Below, piece by piece: positions 16,446-24,377 of a stretch of DNA of 64,000 nucleotides. Below the pieces are notes generated by a model. The model made no database searches, had not been told where the DNA came from, and saw only the letters and a list, made by a program, of their open reading frames with translations. Made by a program: the position numbers and the translations under genes. Within the stretch, counting starts at the first letter, position 1; each line of letters starts with the position of its first letter. Source of the stretch: an uncultured Eubacterium sp. (lineage in GTDB: Bacteria; Bacillota; Clostridia; Lachnospirales; Lachnospiraceae); the NCBI GenBank assembly GCA_910589595.1, contig CAJUTM010000003.1, positions 1 to 64,000 on the forward strand, read 5' to 3'.

Positions 16446-17531
16446 ATGAGAAAACAGAAAATAAAAACAATTCTATTGACAGTTATCATTTATTCACTGT
16501 TAATTACAAACGCTAAAAACATAGTCGCAGCGGGAGGAGAAGGGATACAGCAGTCAATTCCTGTCTGCGACGGCATCAAGGTTATCCGTCACTCGTCTGC
16601 TTCCCTGCGGTTATCTTGGAAGCCAGTCGCAAATGTTGACGGTTATACAATTTACCAATACAATAAAAAGCGCCATACTTATAAACCAATAAAAAACATA
16701 AGTGCGACTAAGACAAGTTGGATACATAAGAAACGAAAAAGAAACAGCGTGTACCGTTATCGGATTGCAGCGTATAAAAAATATGGAGAGAGGAAGATAA
16801 CAGGGCCGAAATCCATATGGGTCAGCTCCAAGGTTTATCAAAGAAATAAAAAGAAGATTAACGCCAGAGCGCCTAAGGTGAATAGGAAGAAGTGTTATCT
16901 CGGGCTTTGCTCTGGTTATCAGCTAACGGCCGAGAGCATTCCTGCAAAGTTTGGTTTGAATGAAGCAAAGAGAGTTTTTTCTCCGAAAATTCGTTGGTTT
17001 AGCAGTGATAAAACGATTGCCACGGTAAGTGCAAACGGACGCATACAAGCGGGGAAAACGGTCGGCAGGTGTACCGTTTATGCCGTTGCCCACAACGGAA
17101 TAAGAACAGGGATAACGGTTGAGGTGAAAAATTACGCTAAAGTGAGCGGATACTATAATTACGGTCCGAGACCGGAAGTGATAGAACTTATCTCGAATTA
17201 TACACCCCATATACAGAAGATTGCAGAGTACTTCTCGATAAACAGGTTGGATTCAGAAGAAATACTGGAGATATCAATCAATGACAATGCTGAGATTGTA
17301 CTGTCAAATCCGGCGAAAGATGTAACGCCTGTCTGGAAAGAGTTGGAGGAACTTCTCCCCAACTATCCGTATCCGATAAGTATAAAAGTTTCTTCCACAG
17401 AAATACAATTTAAGCTTCGGGAGGGGCCATACCCCGGCTATGTTGCCTTTGTTTTTGATGATGACTGTCACGAATTAACATACGAGCGTATTGCCTCCCA
17501 TTGGATAGCGTGTTGGTTTTACCCTATTTAA
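16446..17531 (+). CDS. Secreted FN3/Big2 protein, copy 2
   Basis: This paralogue of the 15147-16232 gene is also 361 residues long. The signal peptide (TILLTVIIYSLLITNA) and the first 75 residues differ at scattered positions, residues about 75-250 are identical, and the C-terminal 110 residues differ moderately (for example INRLDSEEILEI versus VNRMASKETLEI), with the same WIACWFYPI end. Domains are as in copy 1. The start at 16446 is chosen over an in-frame ATG at 16422 because AAGGAGG lies just upstream of it and it aligns with copy 1. The ribosome binding site overlaps the metalloprotease remnant. Confidence 0.7.
   Translation: MRKQKIKTILLTVIIYSLLITNAKNIVAAGGEGIQQSIPVCDGIKVIRHSSASLRLSWKPVANVDGYTIYQYNKKRHTYKPIKNISATKTSWIHKKRKRNSVYRYRIAAYKKYGERKITGPKSIWVSSKVYQRNKKKINARAPKVNRKKCYLGLCSGYQLTAESIPAKFGLNEAKRVFSPKIRWFSSDKTIATVSANGRIQAGKTVGRCTVYAVAHNGIRTGITVEVKNYAKVSGYYNYGPRPEVIELISNYTPHIQKIAEYFSINRLDSEEILEISINDNAEIVLSNPAKDVTPVWKELEELLPNYPYPISIKVSSTEIQFKLREGPYPGYVAFVFDDDCHELTYERIASHWIACWFYPI
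16668..17194 (+). repeat. Homogenised direct repeat, copy 2 (527 bp)
   Basis: Partner of 15369-15895. The first flanking differences are at 16667 (A versus G) and 17195 (G versus A). Confidence 0.85.
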
Positions 17532-17630
17532 AAGAAGTTGTTTATAAGAATATTTTGGGGAAGTTGTAATGCAAAGCCAAGGGATAGGAACAGGTATACA
17601 CCGAACAGTAGTGAAGAATAAGTTCTTTGA

Positions 17631-17661
17631 AAAAAGTGCGCGCTTTTTAGCCGCACTTTTT
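17631..17661 (+). terminator. Terminator of the FN3/Big2 block
   Basis: Stem AAAAAGTGCG (17631-17640) / CGCACTTTTT (17652-17661) with an 11-base loop; the T run is part of the stem and continues as TCT. Confidence 0.75.
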
Positions 17662-17709
17662 CTCTGCCGATAGTCATGATTAAACCCTCAAATTTTTTCA
17701 TACAAAGGG

Positions 17710-17739
17710 AAAGGGCGACTGGTAAACCAGCCGCCCTTT
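17710..17739 (+). terminator. G/C-rich hairpin, weak U tract
   Basis: AAAGGGCG-A-CTGG / CCAG-C-CGCCCTTT forms a long stem with one mismatch and a TAAA loop. There is no strong T run after it. It lies 14 bp before an 11-codon ORF with a good ribosome binding site, so it could be a leader structure rather than a terminator. Confidence 0.4.
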
Positions 17740-17753
17740 GAAAGAGGAGTTTT

Positions 17754-17789
17754 ATGAAAAAATATCAAAAATTAGGTATTGGCAATTAA
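17754..17789 (+). CDS. 11-codon ORF with good ribosome binding site (leader peptide or gene stub)
   Basis: GAGGAG at 17742-17747 precedes ATG 17754; the frame encodes MKKYQKLGIGN and stops. It may be the 5' stub of a lost gene or a leader peptide. Nothing else coding is seen between 17532 and 17986 apart from the two hairpins above and a -10-like TATACT at 17913. Confidence 0.2.
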   Translation: MKKYQKLGIGN

Positions 17790-17986
17790 AATTACTGAAA
17801 TAAGTTGTTTTTGTTTTCAACTTATGAGCACAGTATAAAATTAAATTGTGAAAAAAGCGTGTTCAAATTAAATACAATTTGTGTATTTCTTTCTTTTTTT
17901 TTAAAGAAATGTTATACTATAAAAGTACAAAAGAATGCGCCGAAAGAACGGCATGTTGGAAAGTGTAAGAGAGAGGCAGGGGAGCA

Positions 17987-19786
17987 ATGAGGTATAATGT
18001 AGAAGAGATAGGGCAGAGAATACACGTAAGACAGATTGAGGGGATGGGAGAGCGCTTAGAAGAGGATATCGGAGGGATACTGTCGCGCGCCGGCATGTAT
18101 TTCCGTATTTTTCATCGTGCGAAAACACCATATTCCATTGCACAGAAATTAGAGAAAGCCGGATACGGCTTCGGGCACAACGACAAAAAAATGCAGGATT
18201 TACTCGGACTGCGCGTCGTTGTCTATTATCCGGATGATTTGGAGATTATCCGTACGATTTTGGAGAAGACGTTCCGTCAGGTCGGAGATTGGTCGGAAAC
18301 GGACAGCACGGAGGAAGAATTTAAGGCGTCGAAACTCAACGGCGTCTTCCGCATACCGGAAGAATATCAGCGCATTTATAATGGGGACATCAGTTTTCTG
18401 CCGATTGACACGACGTTTGAAGTACAGCTCAGGACTATCTCGTTCGAGGGGTGGCATGAAATTGAACATGATATGCGCTATAAAACTCCTTATGGGGAAG
18501 AGTTCTGGCGCAATAACGAAAAATTATCCCGCACGCTCAATTGTGTGCTGGCGAATCTGGAGCTGAGTGACTGGACGACGATGAACGTGTTTGACCAGTT
18601 GGCTTATTACCATTATGAAAATAAAAATTGGGAAATGATGTTAAAGGGCAAATTCCGGCTTCGTTTTGCAGACCAGTCGCTGGCGGAAGAAATCGTGGAG
18701 TTTTTAGACTGTAATCAGGAAGTCGCATACCAGATATACCGGTGTGAGCGGCCGCAGGTGCTGTTCGCTTTGCTTCGTGACGGTTATCATGACCGCATTA
18801 CCTATAATCTGATGGTAAAAGTAATGAATGAATCAATGGCAGATTATGACCACAGACTGCAGAGAAAATTATCCAAAATATGCCATGAAGTGATGAAAAA
18901 GGAAAAGACAGGACGCACGGAGCGGTTGGAGTTAAATCTTCTCGACGTGACGCCGTCTTTCCAGTTAAATGTAACGCTGCAGCATAAGCCGCAGGGAGAT
19001 TTGAACAAAGAATTTCTGCTGGCTGTGCAGCTAATTGCCAGTTGGGCGCAGGGGCGTTTTCACAATATTACGAAAGACATTCCCAATTCGCCCGTGGACT
19101 ATGAATTTCACGAGGCGGGCTATAATCTGCAAATACTGGGAAATATGAGCCTTGGCTTTTACAAGCTGACGTTGGAATATGTCGATTCAACCCGAAAAGG
19201 CGTGGTCTGGCGCACGAAAGTAAGTCTCGAGAGAAGTAACCGTGTGAGAATGCGGGTGGACTGCGATTACTGCCATAATACAGACCGCCTGATTCGCGAC
19301 AGCTTTAACAAACCCCGTTTTGTCGATGAGATATTCCGCAAAATCGGCTATGAAGATGTGCTTTCGCTATCAAGCAAGCCGCAAAAAGTAGAGAAAATGC
19401 AGGAAATCGAGCAGTTGAGCCGGCTCATTGGCAATCATTCCCGCACGCTGCCGGTAGTAATCGCTGTGGAGGACGAAGATTCCGAGAGCCAAATCAACAT
19501 TAACCGTCTGGCGGAGACGGTGGGAACATATGCGCACGTTTATCTGCTGGGGAAAAAGGCAATACCGATGATGGTGGAAGCTTCCGATTATACGAGCGAA
19601 GAGTTAATGGGGGCGGTTTGGGTGACGTTCCAAAACGGGGAAGACAAATTTTTTACGAGGGAAAGGATTTCAAATAGCCGTTTCGATTTTAATAAGTATG
19701 CCTTTGATCCGGGAAATGTGTATGAAAAGGCATTTCGCCATAAACTCGTCCGCCTTATCAAGGAAAAGAACTGTTGTTATATTTGA
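17987..19786 (+). CDS. RelA/SpoT-domain protein with a large C-terminal region of unknown function
   Basis: The 599-residue soluble protein has an N-terminal domain (about 20-195) with the (p)ppGpp synthetase fold signature: AKTPYSIAQKLEKAGYGF (substrate-binding Lys and Ser), MQDLLGLRVVVYY (the metal-binding Asp strand), FEVQLRTISFEGWHEIEHDM (the Glu and His that follow in RelA/SpoT proteins). The G-Y-x-S/A-x-H motif whose Tyr stacks on the acceptor guanine is not present; KLNGVFRIP stands at that place. There is no HD hydrolase, TGS or ACT domain. Residues about 200-599 resemble nothing I can name; LPVVIAVEDEDSESQININ at about 487-505 is followed by a TYAHVYLLGKK strand. It stands alone between secreted-protein genes, with TATACT at 17913. 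It may make an alarmone, act as a toxSAS-type toxin, or modify another substrate. Confidence 0.7.
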   Translation: MRYNVEEIGQRIHVRQIEGMGERLEEDIGGILSRAGMYFRIFHRAKTPYSIAQKLEKAGYGFGHNDKKMQDLLGLRVVVYYPDDLEIIRTILEKTFRQVGDWSETDSTEEEFKASKLNGVFRIPEEYQRIYNGDISFLPIDTTFEVQLRTISFEGWHEIEHDMRYKTPYGEEFWRNNEKLSRTLNCVLANLELSDWTTMNVFDQLAYYHYENKNWEMMLKGKFRLRFADQSLAEEIVEFLDCNQEVAYQIYRCERPQVLFALLRDGYHDRITYNLMVKVMNESMADYDHRLQRKLSKICHEVMKKEKTGRTERLELNLLDVTPSFQLNVTLQHKPQGDLNKEFLLAVQLIASWAQGRFHNITKDIPNSPVDYEFHEAGYNLQILGNMSLGFYKLTLEYVDSTRKGVVWRTKVSLERSNRVRMRVDCDYCHNTDRLIRDSFNKPRFVDEIFRKIGYEDVLSLSSKPQKVEKMQEIEQLSRLIGNHSRTLPVVIAVEDEDSESQININRLAETVGTYAHVYLLGKKAIPMMVEASDYTSEELMGAVWVTFQNGEDKFFTRERISNSRFDFNKYAFDPGNVYEKAFRHKLVRLIKEKNCCYI

Positions 19787-19833
19787 ATGTATGAGTAAAA
19801 TTTAACCTGATTATTCCAAAACCTGTGTTAGAA

Positions 19834-19862
19834 TTGACAAAACGGGCGGATGGTGGTATGAT
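19834..19862 (+). promoter_or_regulatory. Promoter of the FN3-repeat protein gene
   Basis: Consensus TTGACA (19834-19839), 17-bp spacer, TATGAT (19857-19862), with a 70-base leader to the start codon. Confidence 0.75.
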
Positions 19863-19932
19863 TTTCTTGTTGTAATCTTTGTGACTGTTACATATTGTAA
19901 GTCAGTATTTTATCGGAAAAGGAGAGAATTAA

Positions 19933-21171
19933 ATGAAAAAATCATGGAAATTATTGTTGAGTGCCTTTTCGTTTGCCTTTGTCATGTTTCTGGCAATGGG
20001 AACGACAAGTAAGGCAGCAGGTTGGGATGCCGGCCTGAAACAGACAGCAGCAGGACAGAAAAGTATATCCATTTCATGGAACCCTTATATGCAGGAGGGA
20101 GTGGCAATTGACCATTATGAGACGGAATATAGTATGGATGGTACGAATTTTGCTCCTACGTCGACATGGAATCATGTTAGCGGCACGGAAGAGACTATCC
20201 GTAGTCTGGCTGCCGGCAAAGTGTACTGGGTATGCGTGAAAGCTGTGGCAGAGGGGGCAGATTATAAAGATGTGGTAGTTGCTGTCAGCAATCCGCTTCA
20301 GGTAGCTACGCTGCCGACTGTTGGTCGTGTTGAGGGATTGATGCAGAGTGCGGCAACAGCTAATTCTGCGACATTTACATGGACGCCTGTCAGTGGGGCG
20401 ACCGGTTATGATATCTATCTTTCCCAAAGTCTCTGGCATTATACAAAAGTGGGTAGTACGTCAGGCACTTCTTATACGGTTACTTCTCTGCCGACTGGAT
20501 ATGCAGGGGAATATTTCGTAATGGCAAAGAAAACGACCTTTAACGGCTTTGAAGCTACAGGAGATATGGAGTATGATGGTTACTTTAAGAGAATCGATGT
20601 AAAATCGCTTCCGGCAAAAGTACAGTCAATTGCCGTATCTGCTTTTTACTCAAATAGTTGCAGTTTCCAGTGGTCTGTTGTGAATAATGCAGATGGTTAT
20701 CAGCTTCAGACAAAGAACGCCAAAGGAAAGGTAGTCAGCACGACAAGTTATATCGGTACATCCGGTTCTGTTTCCCCATTCAAAAAGGGACAGTTCTATT
20801 CTACACGTGTACGCGCGTATGTGAAAGTCGGAAACGGATATGCATATGGCCCATGGTCAAACTACAGTTATAACGCATCAAACAAATCTATTAAATGGAT
20901 TCGTTCGGCAAACCGTAAGAAGATTACTTTAAAATGGAAGAAGATTGCCGGCGCTTGCGGTTATAAAGTGTATATTTCCACGAAATCCGGTAAAGGATAT
21001 AAGAAAGTTAAGACATGTGGAAAGAATAGTAAAGGTTGTACGATTACGAAATGCGGCAAGAAAAAACTGTCGAAGAAAAAGACATATTATGTAAGAGTGG
21101 AATACTTGAAAAAGGTTGGCAAGAAAAAGGTAGTAAGCGGCATTGCCGGCTTTGGAACAGTTAGAAGTTAA
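19933..21171 (+). CDS. Secreted protein of four FN3 domains
   Basis: The 412-residue product has a signal peptide (LLLSAFSFAFVMFLAMG, cleavage near SKAA) and four fibronectin type III-like repeats at about 30-125, 130-225, 230-320 and 322-412. Each has the characteristic W in strand B and Y-x-V/I in strand F (for example SISISWNPYMQEG, ATFTWTPVSGATGYDIYLS, KITLKWKKIAGACGYKVYIS). The last repeat is strongly basic with many Lys and four Cys. No enzymatic domain or cell-wall anchor is present, so it is probably a surface-associated structural or binding protein. It starts after GGAGAG and has its own promoter. Confidence 0.75.
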   Translation: MKKSWKLLLSAFSFAFVMFLAMGTTSKAAGWDAGLKQTAAGQKSISISWNPYMQEGVAIDHYETEYSMDGTNFAPTSTWNHVSGTEETIRSLAAGKVYWVCVKAVAEGADYKDVVVAVSNPLQVATLPTVGRVEGLMQSAATANSATFTWTPVSGATGYDIYLSQSLWHYTKVGSTSGTSYTVTSLPTGYAGEYFVMAKKTTFNGFEATGDMEYDGYFKRIDVKSLPAKVQSIAVSAFYSNSCSFQWSVVNNADGYQLQTKNAKGKVVSTTSYIGTSGSVSPFKKGQFYSTRVRAYVKVGNGYAYGPWSNYSYNASNKSIKWIRSANRKKITLKWKKIAGACGYKVYISTKSGKGYKKVKTCGKNSKGCTITKCGKKKLSKKKTYYVRVEYLKKVGKKKVVSGIAGFGTVRS

Positions 21172-21233
21172 GTAGTATAATAAAAAGTAAACAGTGATAC
21201 TGCTTTGAGGGGCGCTGTTATATAAGAATCAGG

Positions 21234-21308
21234 AGATACCATCCGGCAGATGGAAACCACAAATAGCTTTGCGTAGACGGTTTTCATCGCTTGGATGGTA
21301 TCTTTTAT
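21234..21308. other. Nested inverted repeats (bidirectional terminator or structured RNA)
   Basis: An outer stem AGATACCATCC (21234-21244) / GGATGGTATCT (21293-21303) encloses an inner stem GATGGAAACC (21249-21258) / GGTTTTCATC (21279-21288). TTTTATATTT follows on the plus strand. Only one wobble breaks the inner stem. It can terminate the FN3 gene on the plus strand; the two-storey shape is more elaborate than most terminators. The rest of 21172-21421 contains a -10-like TTATACT near 21365 and nothing else I can identify. Confidence 0.6.
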
Positions 21309-21421
21309 ATTTAGTTGTTTTCCATTTCCTTTGTGTGGACCTCTTTTCACTTTATCCATTTCGTGTTATACTACTAACAGTACAATGATTATTTTGTTGT
21401 TTCAGGAGGGAAGTGTTTGGC

Positions 21422-21937
21422 ATGAATAATCGAATTTTTTATCACAAAAGGACAGGTGAACCTGTACAAATTATCGTGCACGCTCAGACAAAACCTAATT
21501 TTCAGGAAGTAATCTGCTATCAGGAATTAACGAAACCATTTGCCTGTTATGTCATGGAAAAGCGGCAGTTTTTTGCTGAATATGTAAAGGAATTTACAAA
21601 ACTGCCGTTGACGGGAAAAGTTCCGATTGAAAAGAGAGAAGATTTACCGGACAAGCAGCCGCGCATTTCAAAAGGCAAGATTATGGAAGAAGAAACGGAG
21701 GAAGAAACACAAAATGTCGATTCAAAAATGGCAAAGTTACTGGCGTTTTTGGATGCGGAGACATACCGGCAGAAAATGATATGTTTGGAAAACATGAAAG
21801 ATGATTTGGATGAGCATATGATAAATAATATTGCGGTCAGTCTCGATTTATCGATTGAGAATGGTATGGATGCCTACCAGACAATATTATCAGAGCTGAA
21901 AATCAGGGAAAAATATGAGAGCGACCGGGGAGAATAA
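21422..21937 (+). CDS. Conserved-looking hypothetical protein upstream of truA
   Basis: The 171-residue protein starts MNNRIFYHKRTGEPVQIIVH and ends with an acidic, helical half (EEETEEETQNVDSKMAKLLA then CLENMKDDLDEHMINNIAVS). I do not recognise a family. The ATG at 21422 lies 12-13 bases after GGAGGG; the GTG at 21413 would be too close to it. The gene ends 5 bp before truA, suggesting co-transcription with tRNA-modification genes. Confidence 0.65.
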   Translation: MNNRIFYHKRTGEPVQIIVHAQTKPNFQEVICYQELTKPFACYVMEKRQFFAEYVKEFTKLPLTGKVPIEKREDLPDKQPRISKGKIMEEETEEETQNVDSKMAKLLAFLDAETYRQKMICLENMKDDLDEHMINNIAVSLDLSIENGMDAYQTILSELKIREKYESDRGE

Positions 21938-21942
21938 GTGTG

Positions 21943-22680
21943 ATGAATTACCGTATGGTGATACAGTACGACGGTACCCGCTACCGCGGATGGCAGCGAC
22001 AGGGCAATCGGGCCGATACCGTTCAGGGAAGAATTGAGCGCGCATTGTCAAAGCGCTGCGGACATGAAGTTGAAATAGACGGCGCCGGACGCACGGACGC
22101 CGGCGTACATGCGATGGCACAGGTTGCCAACGTACATTTATCCGAGGTGCAAGACGTTGAGAGAATGCGGCAAGAGCTCAATGAATATTTGCCGAGAGAT
22201 ATACGGATACTGAAAATAGAAGAGGCGGGCGAACGGTTTCACAGCCGCCTGCATGCTACCGGTAAGATATATGAATATCATTTGCTCAAAAAAGATAATT
22301 ACTGTGTATTTACAAGACAGTACTGCTGGCAGATGGAAGATACGCTGGATGTGGCGCAAATGCGGGAAGCGGCGAAAATTCTCATTGGCCGGCACGACTT
22401 CCGGGGATTTTGTACAAAAGCGTCCAAGAAGAAATCTACCGTACGCAGGCTGGACGCAATTAATTTGATAGAATCGGAAACAGAAATTACTCTCCGCTTT
22501 GAGGGCAGCGGCTTCCTATATAATATGGTGCGGATTCTCACCGGTACGTTAGTGGAAGTTGGTTTGCATAAACGAAGCGTGGAAAGCGTTGCGGAGGTAT
22601 TGCAGAGCGGGGAGCGGGCGCGCGCGGGAGAGACGGCGCCGGCGCAGGGATTGTTTCTTGTGCGGGTAAAGTATGATTAA
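21943..22680 (+). CDS. truA: tRNA pseudouridine(38-40) synthase
   Basis: TruA isomerises uridines 38, 39 and 40 in the anticodon arm of tRNAs. The 245-residue protein has YDGTRYRGWQRQ, the catalytic Asp motif GAGRTDAGVHAMAQVANVH, LPRDIRILKIEEA, the HDFRGFCTKASKKKSTVRRL segment and FLYNMVRILTGTLVEVG. GGGGAG precedes the start; a GTG one codon earlier (21940) is an alternative. Confidence 0.96.
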   Translation: MNYRMVIQYDGTRYRGWQRQGNRADTVQGRIERALSKRCGHEVEIDGAGRTDAGVHAMAQVANVHLSEVQDVERMRQELNEYLPRDIRILKIEEAGERFHSRLHATGKIYEYHLLKKDNYCVFTRQYCWQMEDTLDVAQMREAAKILIGRHDFRGFCTKASKKKSTVRRLDAINLIESETEITLRFEGSGFLYNMVRILTGTLVEVGLHKRSVESVAEVLQSGERARAGETAPAQGLFLVRVKYD

Positions 22681-22707
22681 TGTTTGCGTTGCAGAAATGA
22701 GGACAAG

Positions 22708-22950
22708 ATGAGACAGATGGAGTTTAAAATGGAGCGGGAAAATCTTGTGAAAGAGGGCGAGGAAGTGTCAGTGATTGAGGGCATTTTGCCAAGCGCTTAT
22801 TATTATACGATTTCCCCTGCCGTAGCAATGTCGGCAAATTATTCGTACCGCGACCGTTTAAAAACAAATCGGGGCATCGTAAAAGAAATAAAACATAACG
22901 ATAAGGGGTATTATGTCGTTGTGGAGTTTGATGAAGAGCAGAGTGAATAG
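22708..22950 (+). CDS. Small hypothetical protein, 80 residues
   Basis: Starts at ATG 22708 after GAGGA. It has an acidic N-terminal half (KEGEEVSVIEGILPSAYYYT) and ends with a beta-rich segment (NRGIVKEIKHNDKGYYVVVE). The family is not recognised; the composition suggests a small soluble beta protein. It lies between truA and the M18 peptidase on the same strand with short gaps. Confidence 0.6.
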   Translation: MRQMEFKMERENLVKEGEEVSVIEGILPSAYYYTISPAVAMSANYSYRDRLKTNRGIVKEIKHNDKGYYVVVEFDEEQSE

Positions 22951-22977
22951 AAATGAGAAATGGAGGCAGTGCAGGAG

Positions 22978-24363
22978 ATGGAGCGCAACAATGTATGGAA
23001 AGAATACACGAAGAAAGAAATTAAGGAATTGGAAAAATTGAATAAGCAGTACCGCGAATTTCTGGATGCCGGAAAGACGGAACGCGAATGCGTGACAGAG
23101 GCAGTTAAGATGGCAAAAAAAGCGGGATACAGAGATTTGCAGGAAGTGATTGCTGCGGATGAAGAGCTGCGGCCGGGGGATAAGATTTATGCGGTAAATA
23201 TGAAAAAATCCATCGCTCTTTTTCAAATCGGGCGGCAGCCAATGGAAAAAGGAATGGCTATTTTAGGGGCGCATATTGATTCGCCGCGCATGGACATAAA
23301 ACAGAATCCTCTTTATGAGGACACGGAACTGGCTTATCTGGATACTCATTATTATGGAGGAATAAAAAAATATCAGTGGGTGACGCTTCCGCTGGCGATA
23401 CATGGTGTTATTGTAAAAAAAGATGGGGAAGTCGTTTCCGTATGTATCGGAGAGGAAGAGAAAGACCCGGTTTTTTGTGTAACCGATTTGCTAATTCATC
23501 TGGCGGGTGAACGCATGGAGCGCAAGGCGAATAAAGTCATAGAGGGAGAAGCGCTGGATATTTTATTTGCCAGCCAGCCGCTCAAAGGAGAGGAAAAGGA
23601 TGCCGTTGCCAAAAATGTACTTGCCATATTAAAGGAAAAGTACGATGTGGAAGAGGAGGATTTTCTCTCCGCAGAACTGGAAGTTGTTCCGGCGGGCAGG
23701 GCGAGAGAATCGGGTATTGATTTGAGTATGATTATGGCATACGGACAGGATGACAGGGTGTGCGCCTTTACTTCCCTGCTTGCCATGCTGGAAGTGGAAG
23801 ATACCGAGTACACAACCTGTTGCCTCTTGGTTGATAAAGAAGAGATTGGCAGCGTGGGCGCTACCGGTATGCGCTCGCACGTATTTGAAAATACGGTGGC
23901 CGAGGTGATGGACAGGATGGGGCAGTATGACGAACTGGCGCTGCGCCGCTGTCTGGCTAACTCGAAAATGCTGTCTTCGGATGTCAGCGCCGCCTTTGAC
24001 CCGACGTATGCGTCTGCCTATGAAAAGAAAAATGCGGCGTATTTCGGGCGGGGCATGGTGTTTAACAAATTTACCGGTTCGCGGGGAAAATCAGGAAGTA
24101 ATGATGCGAATGCCGAATTTATGGCACAAATACGTGGTATTTTAAAAGACGCCAAGGTGGCGTACCAGACGGCGGAACTCGGCAAGGTGGATATCGGGGG
24201 CGGCGGTACGATTGCCTACATTATGGCGTTATATGGGATGAATGTCATTGACTGCGGAGTAGCCGTGCTCAATATGCACGCACCGTGGGAATTGACGAGT
24301 AAAGCAGATGTATATGAGACAAAAAAAGGATATGTGCAGTTTTTAAAGAAGATAATGGCTTAG
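22978..24363 (+). CDS. M18 family aminopeptidase
   Basis: The 461-residue protein matches M18 zinc aminopeptidases (aminopeptidase I type): GAHIDSPRMDIKQNPLYED with the first metal His, YYGGIKKYQWVTLPLAIHGV, the FCVTDLLIHL segment, DKEEIGSVGATGMRSHVFEN with the catalytic Glu pair, SDVSAAFDPTY and the C-terminal DCGVAVLNMHAPWELTSKAD with a metal His. It probably removes N-terminal residues from peptides in the cytoplasm. The start at 22978 (MERNNVWKEYTKKEIKELEK) fits the family and has GGAGG upstream; the frame extends to an ATG at 22960 that would include the ribosome binding site. Confidence 0.9.
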   Translation: MERNNVWKEYTKKEIKELEKLNKQYREFLDAGKTERECVTEAVKMAKKAGYRDLQEVIAADEELRPGDKIYAVNMKKSIALFQIGRQPMEKGMAILGAHIDSPRMDIKQNPLYEDTELAYLDTHYYGGIKKYQWVTLPLAIHGVIVKKDGEVVSVCIGEEEKDPVFCVTDLLIHLAGERMERKANKVIEGEALDILFASQPLKGEEKDAVAKNVLAILKEKYDVEEEDFLSAELEVVPAGRARESGIDLSMIMAYGQDDRVCAFTSLLAMLEVEDTEYTTCCLLVDKEEIGSVGATGMRSHVFENTVAEVMDRMGQYDELALRRCLANSKMLSSDVSAAFDPTYASAYEKKNAAYFGRGMVFNKFTGSRGKSGSNDANAEFMAQIRGILKDAKVAYQTAELGKVDIGGGGTIAYIMALYGMNVIDCGVAVLNMHAPWELTSKADVYETKKGYVQFLKKIMA

Positions 24364-24377
24364 AACAGGACAGAGGG

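Noticed and set aside
15315..17210. Identical minus-strand ORFs in the two FN3/Big2 genes
   Set aside because: They are shadows repeated only because the coding sequence itself is duplicated.
17532..17986. Riboswitch upstream of the RelA-like gene
   Set aside because: The hairpins are explained as terminators or a small-ORF leader, and no known aptamer core could be recognised.
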